A stretch of DNA of 49,392 bases, from the NCBI GenBank assembly GCA_016187725.1, contig JACPJE010000137.1:1-49392 (forward strand), in the 5' to 3' direction. The notes under the pieces are model-generated. The model was given only the letters and a program-made list of their open reading frames with translations. It was not told the origin of the DNA and did no database searches. Both the position numbers and the translations under genes were made by a program. Positions 7,081-15,323 of this stretch are shown in pieces. The DNA is from Candidatus Latescibacterota bacterium (lineage in GTDB: Bacteria > Latescibacterota > UBA2968 > UBA8231). Positions within the stretch are counted from its first letter, which is position 1; each line of letters begins with the position of its first letter.

Positions 7081-7112
7081 GGCCCCTGCTTCCGGCAGGG
7101 GCCCTCTTTTTT
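7081..7112 (+). terminator. Rho-independent terminator after the tRNA-like end
   Basis: A 9-bp perfect stem GGCCCCTGC/GCAGGGGCC with a 5-base loop is followed by CTCTTTTTT. It reads on the plus strand and suits the tRNA/tmRNA whose 3' end lies just upstream, which supports that the sequence to the right of 7049 is native chromosome. Confidence 0.85.
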
Positions 7113-7132
7113 GTGCGCCACCCGGCCCACCC

Positions 7133-8302
7133 TCAGGCATCCACCTGGTACCGCCGCAGGGCGTCCTCGTCCAGCTCCACGCCCAGGCCAGGGCCTTCGG
7201 GGACGGTGGCATAGCTGTCGCGGAACTCGATGGGGGTGACCAGCAGGTTGTGCACCCGCTGGTGGCTGAGGATGTCGCTGGGGTAGGTGCAATTGGGAGC
7301 CGCCGCACAGGCGTGCAGCATGGCCGCGTCGAGGATGCCCAGCTCGTGGGCCGAGCCGTGCCAGACGGGGATGCCGGCCTCGCCGGCCAGGTAGGACCGG
7401 GCCACGAACTCGGCGGTGTTCCCGGCGCCCAGGTTGAAGACCGTGCAGGACTCGGCGCTGATGGCGCGCACCATCCCGCGCACCCCCTCGCGGTTGAGGT
7501 ACAGGTGCATGGCGATGGGGATGCTCATCTGCTGGCGCAATTCCCGGTACGCGTCCAGGGCGTCTGCCTGGGGCGGGGGGTCCTCGATCACCAGCACATT
7601 GCCAATGGCCTCCAGCTCCCTGACCACCGGCAGGAAATCCCCCGCGTAGTGGCCCATCAGGTCCACGGTGATCCTGAGCGCGGGGGAGACCGAGGCGAAG
7701 ATCTCCAGCGCCTTGGGCAGGGGGTTGAAGCGTTTCATCTTGACCCCGGAAAAACCCAGGGCCACGGCCCGCTCGGCCAGCGCGCGCAGTTCCTCGGGGC
7801 TCAGGCCCTTGCCGGCCCAGTAGTGCACCGGGACCCGGCGCTGGGCCAGCCCGCCCAGCAATCGCCAGACCGGCCAGCCCACCGCCTTGCCCAGGATGTC
7901 GTAGAAGGCGCACTCAAAGGCCCCGGTGTCGGTCTGCACCGGCAGCTCCAGATGCGCCAGGTTGAAGTCGAGCACGTTTTTGCCCTTGAGCAGTTCGGCG
8001 GCCTGGCGGAGCCGGGCTACCGACTCGTCATCCGGACCGCCCCGCATACGGTGGGTCTCGCCCAGCCCCACGATCCCCGCGTCGGTATGCACCTTGACGA
8101 TGAATTTGGGGATGACGTCGAAGTCGGGGGCGGCCGTCTGGGGCAGGATGCCCGGCTGCAGGGGCGGACAGACCCGGAAGAGTTCGACCTGGGTGATGGT
8201 CAGGCGCTCCCGGCGGCCGGCGGCCGAGGCGGGCAGGGTCGCCACTCCTGCCAGATGGTCCCCGGGGTCCGGGACCGGGCGCTGGACCTGGTTTTCACTC
8301 AT
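7133..8302 (-). CDS. Mandelate racemase/muconate lactonizing enzyme family protein
   Basis: The 389-residue protein belongs to the enolase superfamily, whose members abstract a proton alpha to a carboxylate of sugar acids or related substrates. Visible are the N-terminal capping domain (LTITQVELFRVCPP to about 130), the Lys pair VKMKRF (K188, K190), the first metal ligand region TVDLMGHY (D224) and VIEDPPP (E250). The third ligand position, usually in a GE or DE motif, reads IPIAMHLYLN, with His instead of an acid, so metal coordination or activity may be atypical. A 25-residue N-terminal extension precedes the fold. The gene is monocistronic and divergent from the propeller protein at 8436. 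Confidence 0.85.
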   Translation of the reverse strand: MSENQVQRPVPDPGDHLAGVATLPASAAGRRERLTITQVELFRVCPPLQPGILPQTAAPDFDVIPKFIVKVHTDAGIVGLGETHRMRGGPDDESVARLRQAAELLKGKNVLDFNLAHLELPVQTDTGAFECAFYDILGKAVGWPVWRLLGGLAQRRVPVHYWAGKGLSPEELRALAERAVALGFSGVKMKRFNPLPKALEIFASVSPALRITVDLMGHYAGDFLPVVRELEAIGNVLVIEDPPPQADALDAYRELRQQMSIPIAMHLYLNREGVRGMVRAISAESCTVFNLGAGNTAEFVARSYLAGEAGIPVWHGSAHELGILDAAMLHACAAAPNCTYPSDILSHQRVHNLLVTPIEFRDSYATVPEGPGLGVELDEDALRRYQVDA

Positions 8303-8435
8303 GTTGCCTCGTACGGGTTGAGGGTGACGCTATTGGGCGTTTTCTAGATGGCCACCGCCATTCGAGTTTCGGATCTTAAGATAGCAGAGCGCGGCCCCGG
8401 CCAACAGGACCGGCTTTTCAGAGGAGGAGCCTCCA

Positions 8436-9926
8436 GTGAGCAAAAAGCATCTCTTCATCGACGACGGCGAAGTCGAACGAATCGCCAACCTGGCGCGCAA
8501 ACTGCACCAGCCCTCCCGCTTCACCGGCCACGCGGTGCTGCGCCCCGAGCACCGCTGGGAGAACTGCGCCATCCAGATCCGCACCACCCCGGCCTGGGAC
8601 CCGCAGGAGCAACTCTTCAAGATGATCTACCTGGCCAGCGCCGAAGGCCCGGACCCGGAGGTGAAGCTCGACCCCACCGGCGCCCCGGCCGGCGGCGAGA
8701 GCTTTTACTGTTACGCCACCTCGGCCGACGGGGTCAACTGGGAGAAGCCCATGCTGGGGCTCTACGACTACCCGGTCCGCCTGTGGAACGGGGTGCCCAT
8801 CGGCGGCAGGAACAACATCCTGCCCTCAGCCCAGGGCCTGCTGTTAGGGCCGGTGCGCGATCCTGGCGAAACCGATCCCAGCCGCCGCTTCAAGGGCCTG
8901 GCGTACCGGGGCGGCTCCCTGGAACCCCTGGTTTCGCCCGATGCCCTCCGCTGGGAGAATCCGGGCCTGGACTCCCTGTCCAGCGCCGACGAGTCCCACC
9001 TCACCCTCGACGAGGAGCGCCGGCTCTTCATCGCCACCGTCAAGCACGGCGGCCCCTACGGCCGCTCCTTCTTTCTGACCACCAGCGAGGACTTCTCCCA
9101 CTGGAGCGACCAGGAACTGGTCTTCCACGCCGACCAGACCGACCAGGAAAAGGGCAACGAGCGCCTGCAGCGCTTCTTCGACGACCCGGCGCTGCTGAAG
9201 CCGGTCTACAACCGGCCCGAGGAATGGCGCACCGACGTGTACAACTTTCCCGTCTTCCCCTACGAGGGTCTGTACCTGGCCCTGCCGGTCATGCACCACT
9301 GGTCTGGCAAGCACCCGCCCATGTACGAAAACGTGGACAGCCGCAAGACGGTCGAACTGGCCAGCAGCCGCGATCTGCGCCGCTGGGAGCGGGCCGCCGG
9401 CCGGGCCCCCTTCATCGAGCAGGCGCCCACCGGCCAGAACGGCGCGTACGACACTGGGCAGCTGGTCACCACCAATGGCCCCCTGGTGCGCAACCGGGAA
9501 CTGTGGTTCTACTACGTGGGCCTCAAGTACCGCTGCCTGTCGCTGGAAGACACGCGGCAGCGCAAGTACCTGGACACCGGCGCCGTGTGCATGGCCCGGC
9601 TGCGCCTGGACGGTTTTGTCTCGCTCAAGGGGGGAAGCGAATGGGGCTCGGTGCTGACCAGGCCGCTGCGGGTGGAAGGGCGGGAATTGCGGATCAATGT
9701 CGATGCCTGGCGGGGCCAGGTCAAAACCGAAATCCTCGATGCCGGGGAGGAGCGAGTCCTTCCCGGCTTTGGCGCCGAGGACTGCCTGCCGACCAGCGTC
9801 GACAGCATCGACGAGCCGGTGCGTTGGCGCGGCCATGCGGATCTGTCGGCGCTGGCCGGCCGCACCGTGCGCCTGCGCTTCTCCATCCTCAGAGGAGAAC
9901 TCTACGCCTTCTGGTTTGCCGGCTAG
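8436..9926 (+). CDS. GH43/GH32-like five-bladed beta-propeller protein
   Basis: The 496-residue protein shows blade-type repeats with short strand pairs and motifs such as YCYATSADGVNWEKP, FLTTSEDFSHWSDQ and VYNFPVFPYEGLYLALPVMH, then a C-terminal beta-sandwich ending RLRFSILRGELYAFWF. This is the pattern of glycosidase-like proteins (GH32/43/62/68 propeller superfamily plus a GH32-C-like domain) common in Planctomycetes and candidate phyla. No signal peptide is seen, so it is probably cytoplasmic. The GAGGAGG ribosome-binding site precedes the ATG. Substrate unknown; the neighbouring enolase-superfamily gene suggests sugar or sugar-acid metabolism. It ends by overlapping the convergent cyclic-nucleotide gene by a few bases. 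Confidence 0.75.
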   Translation: MSKKHLFIDDGEVERIANLARKLHQPSRFTGHAVLRPEHRWENCAIQIRTTPAWDPQEQLFKMIYLASAEGPDPEVKLDPTGAPAGGESFYCYATSADGVNWEKPMLGLYDYPVRLWNGVPIGGRNNILPSAQGLLLGPVRDPGETDPSRRFKGLAYRGGSLEPLVSPDALRWENPGLDSLSSADESHLTLDEERRLFIATVKHGGPYGRSFFLTTSEDFSHWSDQELVFHADQTDQEKGNERLQRFFDDPALLKPVYNRPEEWRTDVYNFPVFPYEGLYLALPVMHHWSGKHPPMYENVDSRKTVELASSRDLRRWERAAGRAPFIEQAPTGQNGAYDTGQLVTTNGPLVRNRELWFYYVGLKYRCLSLEDTRQRKYLDTGAVCMARLRLDGFVSLKGGSEWGSVLTRPLRVEGRELRINVDAWRGQVKTEILDAGEERVLPGFGAEDCLPTSVDSIDEPVRWRGHADLSALAGRTVRLRFSILRGELYAFWFAG

Positions 9927-10876
9927 GCCAGGCCCTCGCGCTCCAGCAGCCCCTCCACCGCGCTGCGCAGGGTCTCGGCTTCGACCCCGACCACTGCGGC
10001 GAAACCCTTGCCCTCCGCCACCTCGGCCTCCTCTGGGTTGACCAGAGCCACCACCGGCAGCTGCGGCTGGTAGGCGCGCAACTGCTCCAGCAGGGCCAGC
10101 CCGTCCATCCCGGACAGGGGGAGGGTGGTGAGCACCAGGTCGGGCAGCTCTTCCTTGACCGCGGCCAGGGCCTGACCCCCCTCCTCGGCCTCGGCCACCT
10201 CCATCCCGGCCAGGGCCTCGCGCAGCTGTTGGTGCAGCTGGGGGTCCCCGGCCACGAGCAGCACCCGCGCTGCCGGGCGCTGCTCGTCCACCTGCCGCCG
10301 CGCCTGGGTGTAGTCCATGAACCCCCGGCGGGAGACGAACTCGAGGGTGAAGTGGAGGCGCTGCTGGTGGACCTTGAGCTGGCGCTGGAGGATGGCCAGC
10401 CGGCTGTGGTATTGTTCCTGCTCGGCCTGCAGGTCGCGCAGACGGGTGTTGTCGTTGTTGACCTTCTCGGCAAGGATGTGGATGAAGTTGCGGTAGATGC
10501 GGCTGCGGGAGGGCGGGTCGGCATTGAAGAAGCGGTCGAGCTGGGTCTTGCGCAGCACCAGGACGCGGGTGGGTTTCAGAGCCTTGAGCGCCGCCAGCCG
10601 GGGTTGCCCGGTGATCGCCCCGATGCCCAGGGCGCTGACCGGCTTGAGGGAAGCCACCTGCAGATCGTCGGGCGTGAACACCCCCAGCTCACCGACCAGC
10701 AGGATGTACAACTCGTCGCTGATGCCCCCGGCAGTGCACAGCACGCCCCCCGGCTGCAGGGCGCGGCCCTCGCACAGGCTGATCAGCACGCGGATGCGGC
10801 TGGGCGAGATCCCGTTGAGCAGGGGGATCTTCTTGATCGCCTCGACCAGAGCCACTTCGTTGGTCTTCTGCAGCAC
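9923..10876 (-). CDS. Cyclic-nucleotide-binding domain plus degenerate receiver domain protein
   Basis: The 317-residue protein has an N-terminal cNMP-binding beta-roll (about 10-125; IPLLNGISPSRIRVL, ELYILLVGELGVFTPDD), a coiled coil (about 140-180) and a C-terminal receiver-like domain (about 203-315). In the receiver the phosphoacceptor position reads LVLTTLPLSGMDG: Thr replaces the Asp near residue 251, and the N-terminal acidic pair is VAGD. So it likely works as a phosphorylation-independent pseudo-receiver. It has no DNA-binding domain. It is the last gene of the four-gene operon headed by the CRP-like gene at 12815, starting 13 bases after the membrane-protein gene. Confidence 0.82.
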   Translation of the reverse strand: MLQKTNEVALVEAIKKIPLLNGISPSRIRVLISLCEGRALQPGGVLCTAGGISDELYILLVGELGVFTPDDLQVASLKPVSALGIGAITGQPRLAALKALKPTRVLVLRKTQLDRFFNADPPSRSRIYRNFIHILAEKVNNDNTRLRDLQAEQEQYHSRLAILQRQLKVHQQRLHFTLEFVSRRGFMDYTQARRQVDEQRPAARVLLVAGDPQLHQQLREALAGMEVAEAEEGGQALAAVKEELPDLVLTTLPLSGMDGLALLEQLRAYQPQLPVVALVNPEEAEVAEGKGFAAVVGVEAETLRSAVEGLLEREGLA

Positions 10877-10889
10877 CTTTGCCCTCCTC

Positions 10890-11255
10890 CTATACCGGGA
10901 TCAGCAGCGCCAGCACCGTCCCCCCGGCGGCCACTGCCAGGGCCTGCAGGTGCACCCGACGGGCCCGGCGCTCCAACTGCAGGACCTCCCCCGCGTCGGT
11001 GAGGGCCTCGGTGCCCGCGGCGGTCTCGCGCAGGCCGCGCGCCGCCAGGAAGACGCAGGTCCGGGCCCGGGCCTGGAAAAAGCACAGGGCGCTCCCCCAC
11101 AGGGGCAGCAGCAGGAACAATCGCCAGGCCGGGCCGGCCTGCAGGCCGATCAACAGCCCCAGCAGCCCCAGGCTGAAGGCCGCCAGCAGCCCGCCGATCA
11201 TCAGCCGCAACTGGCGGCCGCCGGGCATGAGGTTGTGCAGCGCTGTTTCGGCCAT
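10890..11255 (-). CDS. Small two-helix membrane protein
   Basis: The 121-residue protein has two close hydrophobic segments in its N-terminal half (LRLMIGGLLAAFSLGLLGLL and WRLFLLLPLWGSALCFF) followed by ARTCVFLAARGLRE, and a third hydrophobic stretch at the extreme C-terminus (LAVAAGGTVLALLIPV). I do not assign a family; the two-helix hairpin plus a following ARTC is reminiscent of small inner-membrane proteins such as DUF2892-like ones. The start at 11255 lies four bases after the hydrolase stop. It is in the CRP/hydrolase operon and may anchor or partner the cyclic-nucleotide protein that follows. Confidence 0.65.
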   Translation of the reverse strand: MAETALHNLMPGGRQLRLMIGGLLAAFSLGLLGLLIGLQAGPAWRLFLLLPLWGSALCFFQARARTCVFLAARGLRETAAGTEALTDAGEVLQLERRARRVHLQALAVAAGGTVLALLIPV

Positions 11256-11259
11256 ACCT

Positions 11260-12159
11260 TCACCCTCCCCGTCCTGCCCACGCCGCCAGCGCCCCGGCCA
11301 CCAGCGCGGGGCACTCGAGCTGGGGGGCGTGGCCGCAGCCGGGGATGAGCCGCACCGCCGCGTGGGGAATATCCGCCTGCAGGCGGCGGGCGAGGACTGC
11401 CGGCACCACCCGGTCCTCCTCTCCCCAGATGACCAGCACCGGGCAGGAAACCTCCCGGTACCCGCGCAGCAGGATCTCCCAATCGGGGGGAAGGAGGTTT
11501 CTGGCGGCGCTCCGGTACGCATAAGATACACCGGGTTCGCGCAGCCGGGCAACGGCCTGGTCCACCACACCGGGCGGGATTCTGGCCGGGTCGGCAAAAC
11601 AGCGGCGCACGGTTTGGCCGATCAGGCGCTGGGCAATGCCCAGGCGGAAGGCCAGCCACTGGAAAGGGCGCTGGTCCAAGAGCGCGCCGGGCCAGCCAGC
11701 CACCTGGCGCACGTACCCGGGCAGGGGCTGGGGGTAGCAGGCCGGGGCCAGGAGCGCCAGCCCGCTGATGGCCGGACGCAGCTGGGGGCAGGAGCACCAC
11801 AGGTAGAGCGCCAGGCCGCCGCCCAGGGAGTTGCCCGCCAGCACCACCCGCTCCAGGCCCAGGTGCCGGATCAACTGGAGCAGGTGCCCGGCGTGCATGG
11901 CCAGGGAATAGCGCTGGCCCGGAGGGCAATGGCGCAGCCGGGGCTTGCTGCTGGCCCCAAAGCCCACCAGGTCCGGGGCGACCAGGCGGAAACGGTCCCC
12001 CAGCAGGGGCCAGATCAGGTCCCAGGTGCCGCGCTGGTCGAAAAGGCCGTGGAGCATCAGCAGGGCGGGCGCCGGCGTGCGGCTGTCCTGGTAGACCATC
12101 TGGATGGGTTCCCCCTCCTCCTGGCCCAGGGACAGCGCTTCGGGCGCCGGCACCTTCAT
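11260..12159 (-). CDS. Alpha/beta-fold hydrolase
   Basis: The 299-residue protein carries the alpha/beta-hydrolase elements in order: the oxyanion motif LMLHGLFDQRGTWD (about 33-46), DLVGFGASSKP, the nucleophile elbow GNSLGGG (about 108-114), the acid in VIWGEEDRVVP and the catalytic His in IPGCGHAPQLE near the C-terminus. A lid domain lies between about 130 and 215. No signal peptide. Its ATG overlaps the CRP-like gene stop by four bases (ATGA), so the two are co-translated. Esterase, lipase or dehalogenase-like activity cannot be told apart from sequence. Confidence 0.85.
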   Translation of the reverse strand: MKVPAPEALSLGQEEGEPIQMVYQDSRTPAPALLMLHGLFDQRGTWDLIWPLLGDRFRLVAPDLVGFGASSKPRLRHCPPGQRYSLAMHAGHLLQLIRHLGLERVVLAGNSLGGGLALYLWCSCPQLRPAISGLALLAPACYPQPLPGYVRQVAGWPGALLDQRPFQWLAFRLGIAQRLIGQTVRRCFADPARIPPGVVDQAVARLREPGVSYAYRSAARNLLPPDWEILLRGYREVSCPVLVIWGEEDRVVPAVLARRLQADIPHAAVRLIPGCGHAPQLECPALVAGALAAWAGRGG

Positions 12160-12815
12160 CCCTCGTCTCTCAGGATCAGGATCTGTCCCCCCTGGCGGGC
12201 GATATAACCCTGGGATTCCAGTTGCTTGAGCACCCGGCTGACGGTCTCGCGGGTGGACCCGGTCATGTTGGCCAACTGCTGGTGGGTGGGCGGAGCCTCC
12301 AGTGCGTACCCCTCGGGGACCTCCACCCCCCGTTCGAGGGCCAGCCGGAGCAGGGTTCTGGAGAGGCGACTGGCCACGTTGAACAGGGCCAGCCCTTCGA
12401 TCTGCTGATCGGTGCGCCGCAGGCGCGCCGCCAGCTCTTCGAGGAGGGAAATGGCGATCTGCGGGGTCCCCACCAGCAGGCGCAGAAAGTCGGAGCGGCG
12501 CAACACCAGCAGGCGGGTGGGGGCGGTGGCGGTCACGGTGGCCGAGCGGGGCTTGCCGTCCAGCAGCGCCAGTTCGCCGAAGACCTCCTCCGGCCCCAGG
12601 AAGGAGAGGATGACCTCGCGCCCGTCCTCGTGGATCAGGCTCACCTTCACCTGGCCCTGCTGGATGACGAAGAGGGCGTCGCCCTCGGCCTCGGCCAGGA
12701 TGATCATCTCGCCCTTGGCGAACTGGCGCTCGCCGGCCAGGGCGGCCACGGCCCGCAGCTGGGCCTCGTCCAGTCTTCTGAACAGGGGGACCTGGCGCAG
12801 AAAGGCGGGAACCAC
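12156..12815 (-). CDS. CRP/FNR-family transcription regulator
   Basis: The 219-residue protein has an N-terminal cNMP-binding domain (about 1-115; LFVIQQGQVKVSLIHEDG, EVFGELALLDGKPRSATV, which includes the phosphate-binding-cassette GELALLDxxxRSA) and a C-terminal winged helix (about 150-215) with TGSTRETVSRVLKQLESQGY as recognition region. No FNR-type cysteine cluster is present, so cyclic nucleotide rather than oxygen is the likelier signal. It heads an operon with a hydrolase, a membrane protein and a second cNMP-binding protein, which suggests a shared second-messenger input. The gene starts 41 bases after the large secreted protein gene on the same strand. Confidence 0.92.
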   Translation of the reverse strand: MVPAFLRQVPLFRRLDEAQLRAVAALAGERQFAKGEMIILAEAEGDALFVIQQGQVKVSLIHEDGREVILSFLGPEEVFGELALLDGKPRSATVTATAPTRLLVLRRSDFLRLLVGTPQIAISLLEELAARLRRTDQQIEGLALFNVASRLSRTLLRLALERGVEVPEGYALEAPPTHQQLANMTGSTRETVSRVLKQLESQGYIARQGGQILILRDEG

Positions 12816-12855
12816 GGTCTGATTTTCCCCTCCTGGGCGCGGAGCCCGGCCCGGT

Positions 12856-15171
12856 CTAGTAGGCCACGCCCACCAGCCGGCTGACCGTCTCGGTCTGCGC
12901 GTCGCCCTGAGCTTCGACCCTCAACAGATACAGCCCGGGCGGCACCAGGCTGCCATCCTCGTCGCGGCCGTCCCATTCCAGCCCGACCCGGCCGGCGGCG
13001 GCCTCGGCCTGGCTCAGGGAGCGCAGCCGGCGGCCTCCCAGGTCGTAGATGTCGATGCGCAGCGGGCGGGGCAGGTAGAACATCAATAAATTAAACTCCA
13101 GGCCCAGCCGGTCGCCGACCCCGTCGCCGTTGGGGGTGAAGAGGGGGGAGGAGAGGCGCAACTCGTCGATGAGCCGGCGGTCAGCCGGCAGCGCCACCGC
13201 CACGGCCTCGCTGGCCACCTGCGGGCTGGCATCCCCCACATCCACCTGCTGGCGCACCACCTCTCCCAGGGTGCTGTTGAGCAGAAAGGCGTCGAAGCGG
13301 GTCTGGTTGAGGAAGAGGGTGCTGCGGAAATCGATCTCGACAAGCGCCGAACGCCGCACCGGCTGCGGCAGGTCTAGCCGCACTCCCCCTTCCTGGGTCA
13401 CTGATTTGGCCGCCACCGCCGCCCCGTCTAGGCGCAGCCCCACAAAATCCAACCCCGCCGAAGACTGGAGCAGGATCTGGTCGAAGCCCTTGCTCTCGGC
13501 GGACAGAGTGGCCCGCAGGTAATAGGTAAAATCGCTGGGCCGCCCGGGCAGGGCCTGGACCGGCGAAATCTCGGCCCGGGTCTCCTGGGCCAGGGGCGGG
13601 CCGTAGCGCAGGGTCAGGGACTCCAGGGCGGGGGCCTGCTGGGGATCTTCGGAGAGCAGGCGGGCCTCCACCTGGGTGTAGCGGCGCGGACCGGGCGAGG
13701 CGAATTCCTGGCCCGGCCGCTCATAGGGCCGGCTCCATGCGCTCCAGTCGCTGCCGGGGATGCGCAGGGTGTCGATGGGGCCGCGGAAGGAAGGGATCAG
13801 CTTCTCCCATCTCTTCTGGGTCACCTCCTCGCCGTCCTTGTTGTAGAAGACGTAGCGCTCCTCCAACAGATTTCCGGTGCGGGTGCGCAGTTCCACCCGC
13901 GCCCCCGGGGAGGTCTGGGCCTCCCAGTCGACGGCCGAGACCACTGCCGAGGCGCCCAGGTCGTAGAGCGGAGAAAGGGCCACGGTTTCGGCAGGATAGC
14001 CCTCGCCGAAGATCTGGAATTCGGCAGTGGTGCCGATGCGGCCGTTGAAGGACCACTGGCGCTCGTCGGTCATGGGGAAGAGCAGGCGCAGGTAGCGCAG
14101 CTTCTGCAGGGGGAACTGCTCGTCAAAATGGCGCACCCCCTGGAGGTTCTTGGGGTCGGAGAGCAACTCGCCCAGCTGGACCCAGCGCAGCGAGCCGTCG
14201 GGGGCCCGGGAGCCGTCGGAGCCGAAGAGGTAGTACCACAGGAAATTGAAGGCGTAATTCCGGCCGCGCAGCTGGTCCACGCCACCCGGCGGCAGTCCGC
14301 TGGGGTCGCCCAGGATGCGCACTCGGTCCACCCAGAAGAGGGCCCCCAGGTCGAACTCGAACTGGGCCAGCTGCGCCTCGGCCTGCAGGCCGTAGCCGCC
14401 CCGGTGGGCCACCCCCCAGTAGGAGGTGATGTCCCCGTCGATCAGGGTATTGCTGATGCCCGCCGACTCGATCAGTTCCCGGGTCTTGGAGCCCACCTCG
14501 CTGATGATGCCGACGCCGCCCCCCCGCCGGTGGATGCCCAGGGAGAGGTTGTCGCCTACGCTCTCCACCTGCACCTCGGCGATGCGGACGCCGGGAACCG
14601 CCTCGTCGGCCTGGATGCGTATATAGCGCAGCGGCTTGAGGCCGAAGTCGATCTGGATGGCGTGTTCCTGGTTGAAGCTGAAATTGGTGCGCCCGTTGAA
14701 GCGCACGGTGCCGGGGAGGATGGAGTTGGCGTTGCTGAAGAAGGGCTCCCCGTCGGAGGTGAGCACCTTGAAGAAGGCCAGAGGCGGGCTTTGCGGATCG
14801 AAGGTCACTTGGATGCTGAAGGCCGAAACCACCCGCCCCAGGTCCAGCTCGACCCACCAGTCTTTCAGCGGGTCGTCGGCCTTGGGCGCCCAGGCAGTGG
14901 CCGGATCGCCGTCCATGATCCGGGGGGCGCCGGACAGATCGGTGCCCGCTCCCCTGAGCCCCCCGCCGAAGCCGGGCGCATCGGCGACGGCGTTCACGTC
15001 GCGGCGCACGAAGGTGGGGCGGATCCCCCGGCTGGTCGTCTCCAGCGCGCCTTCCGGCAGGCTCCACCGCTGCCAGTCGCCCTGGGCAGCGACGCGCACC
15101 TCCTCGGCCCCGGCGCGCAGCGGAACACCCCACAAGCACAGCAGCAGGGCGATGCAGCGGCGATAGATCAT
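12856..15171 (-). CDS. Large secreted protein with discoidin-like domains and FlgD/gliding-type C-terminal domain
   Basis: Starting at the ATG preceded by GAGGAGC (position 15171) the 771-residue protein has a signal peptide (IYRRCIALLLCLWGVPLRAGA), a F5/8-type-C-like domain (PRIMDGDPATAW ... WWVELDLGRVVSAFSI), a second similar domain (LIDGDITSYWGVAH ... FEFDLGALFWVDRVRILG), long beta-rich regions, and a C-terminal FlgD-Ig/gliding-motility-like module with SPLFTPNGDGVGD and WDGRDEDGSLVPPGLYLLRV. Such tails occur in secreted or surface proteins of FCB bacteria and related candidate phyla. Likely cell-surface or periplasmic carbohydrate-binding role; no catalytic motif was recognised. An in-frame start 39 codons upstream is rejected because the signal peptide and ribosome-binding site fit 15171. 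Confidence 0.82.
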   Translation of the reverse strand: MIYRRCIALLLCLWGVPLRAGAEEVRVAAQGDWQRWSLPEGALETTSRGIRPTFVRRDVNAVADAPGFGGGLRGAGTDLSGAPRIMDGDPATAWAPKADDPLKDWWVELDLGRVVSAFSIQVTFDPQSPPLAFFKVLTSDGEPFFSNANSILPGTVRFNGRTNFSFNQEHAIQIDFGLKPLRYIRIQADEAVPGVRIAEVQVESVGDNLSLGIHRRGGGVGIISEVGSKTRELIESAGISNTLIDGDITSYWGVAHRGGYGLQAEAQLAQFEFDLGALFWVDRVRILGDPSGLPPGGVDQLRGRNYAFNFLWYYLFGSDGSRAPDGSLRWVQLGELLSDPKNLQGVRHFDEQFPLQKLRYLRLLFPMTDERQWSFNGRIGTTAEFQIFGEGYPAETVALSPLYDLGASAVVSAVDWEAQTSPGARVELRTRTGNLLEERYVFYNKDGEEVTQKRWEKLIPSFRGPIDTLRIPGSDWSAWSRPYERPGQEFASPGPRRYTQVEARLLSEDPQQAPALESLTLRYGPPLAQETRAEISPVQALPGRPSDFTYYLRATLSAESKGFDQILLQSSAGLDFVGLRLDGAAVAAKSVTQEGGVRLDLPQPVRRSALVEIDFRSTLFLNQTRFDAFLLNSTLGEVVRQQVDVGDASPQVASEAVAVALPADRRLIDELRLSSPLFTPNGDGVGDRLGLEFNLLMFYLPRPLRIDIYDLGGRRLRSLSQAEAAAGRVGLEWDGRDEDGSLVPPGLYLLRVEAQGDAQTETVSRLVGVAY

Positions 15172-15323
15172 CGGGACAGCTCCTCGGTGAATTGAGACAA
15201 GTATACTCTCCCGGCAGGTGGGCAGCAAGCGGGCCGCACAATCTACTACCGCCCCGCTGGGGAAATGCGTATAATTCCCTCTCGCCAAAGGGCCGCAGTT
15301 CGCAGACCGGGAGAGAGAACCAG

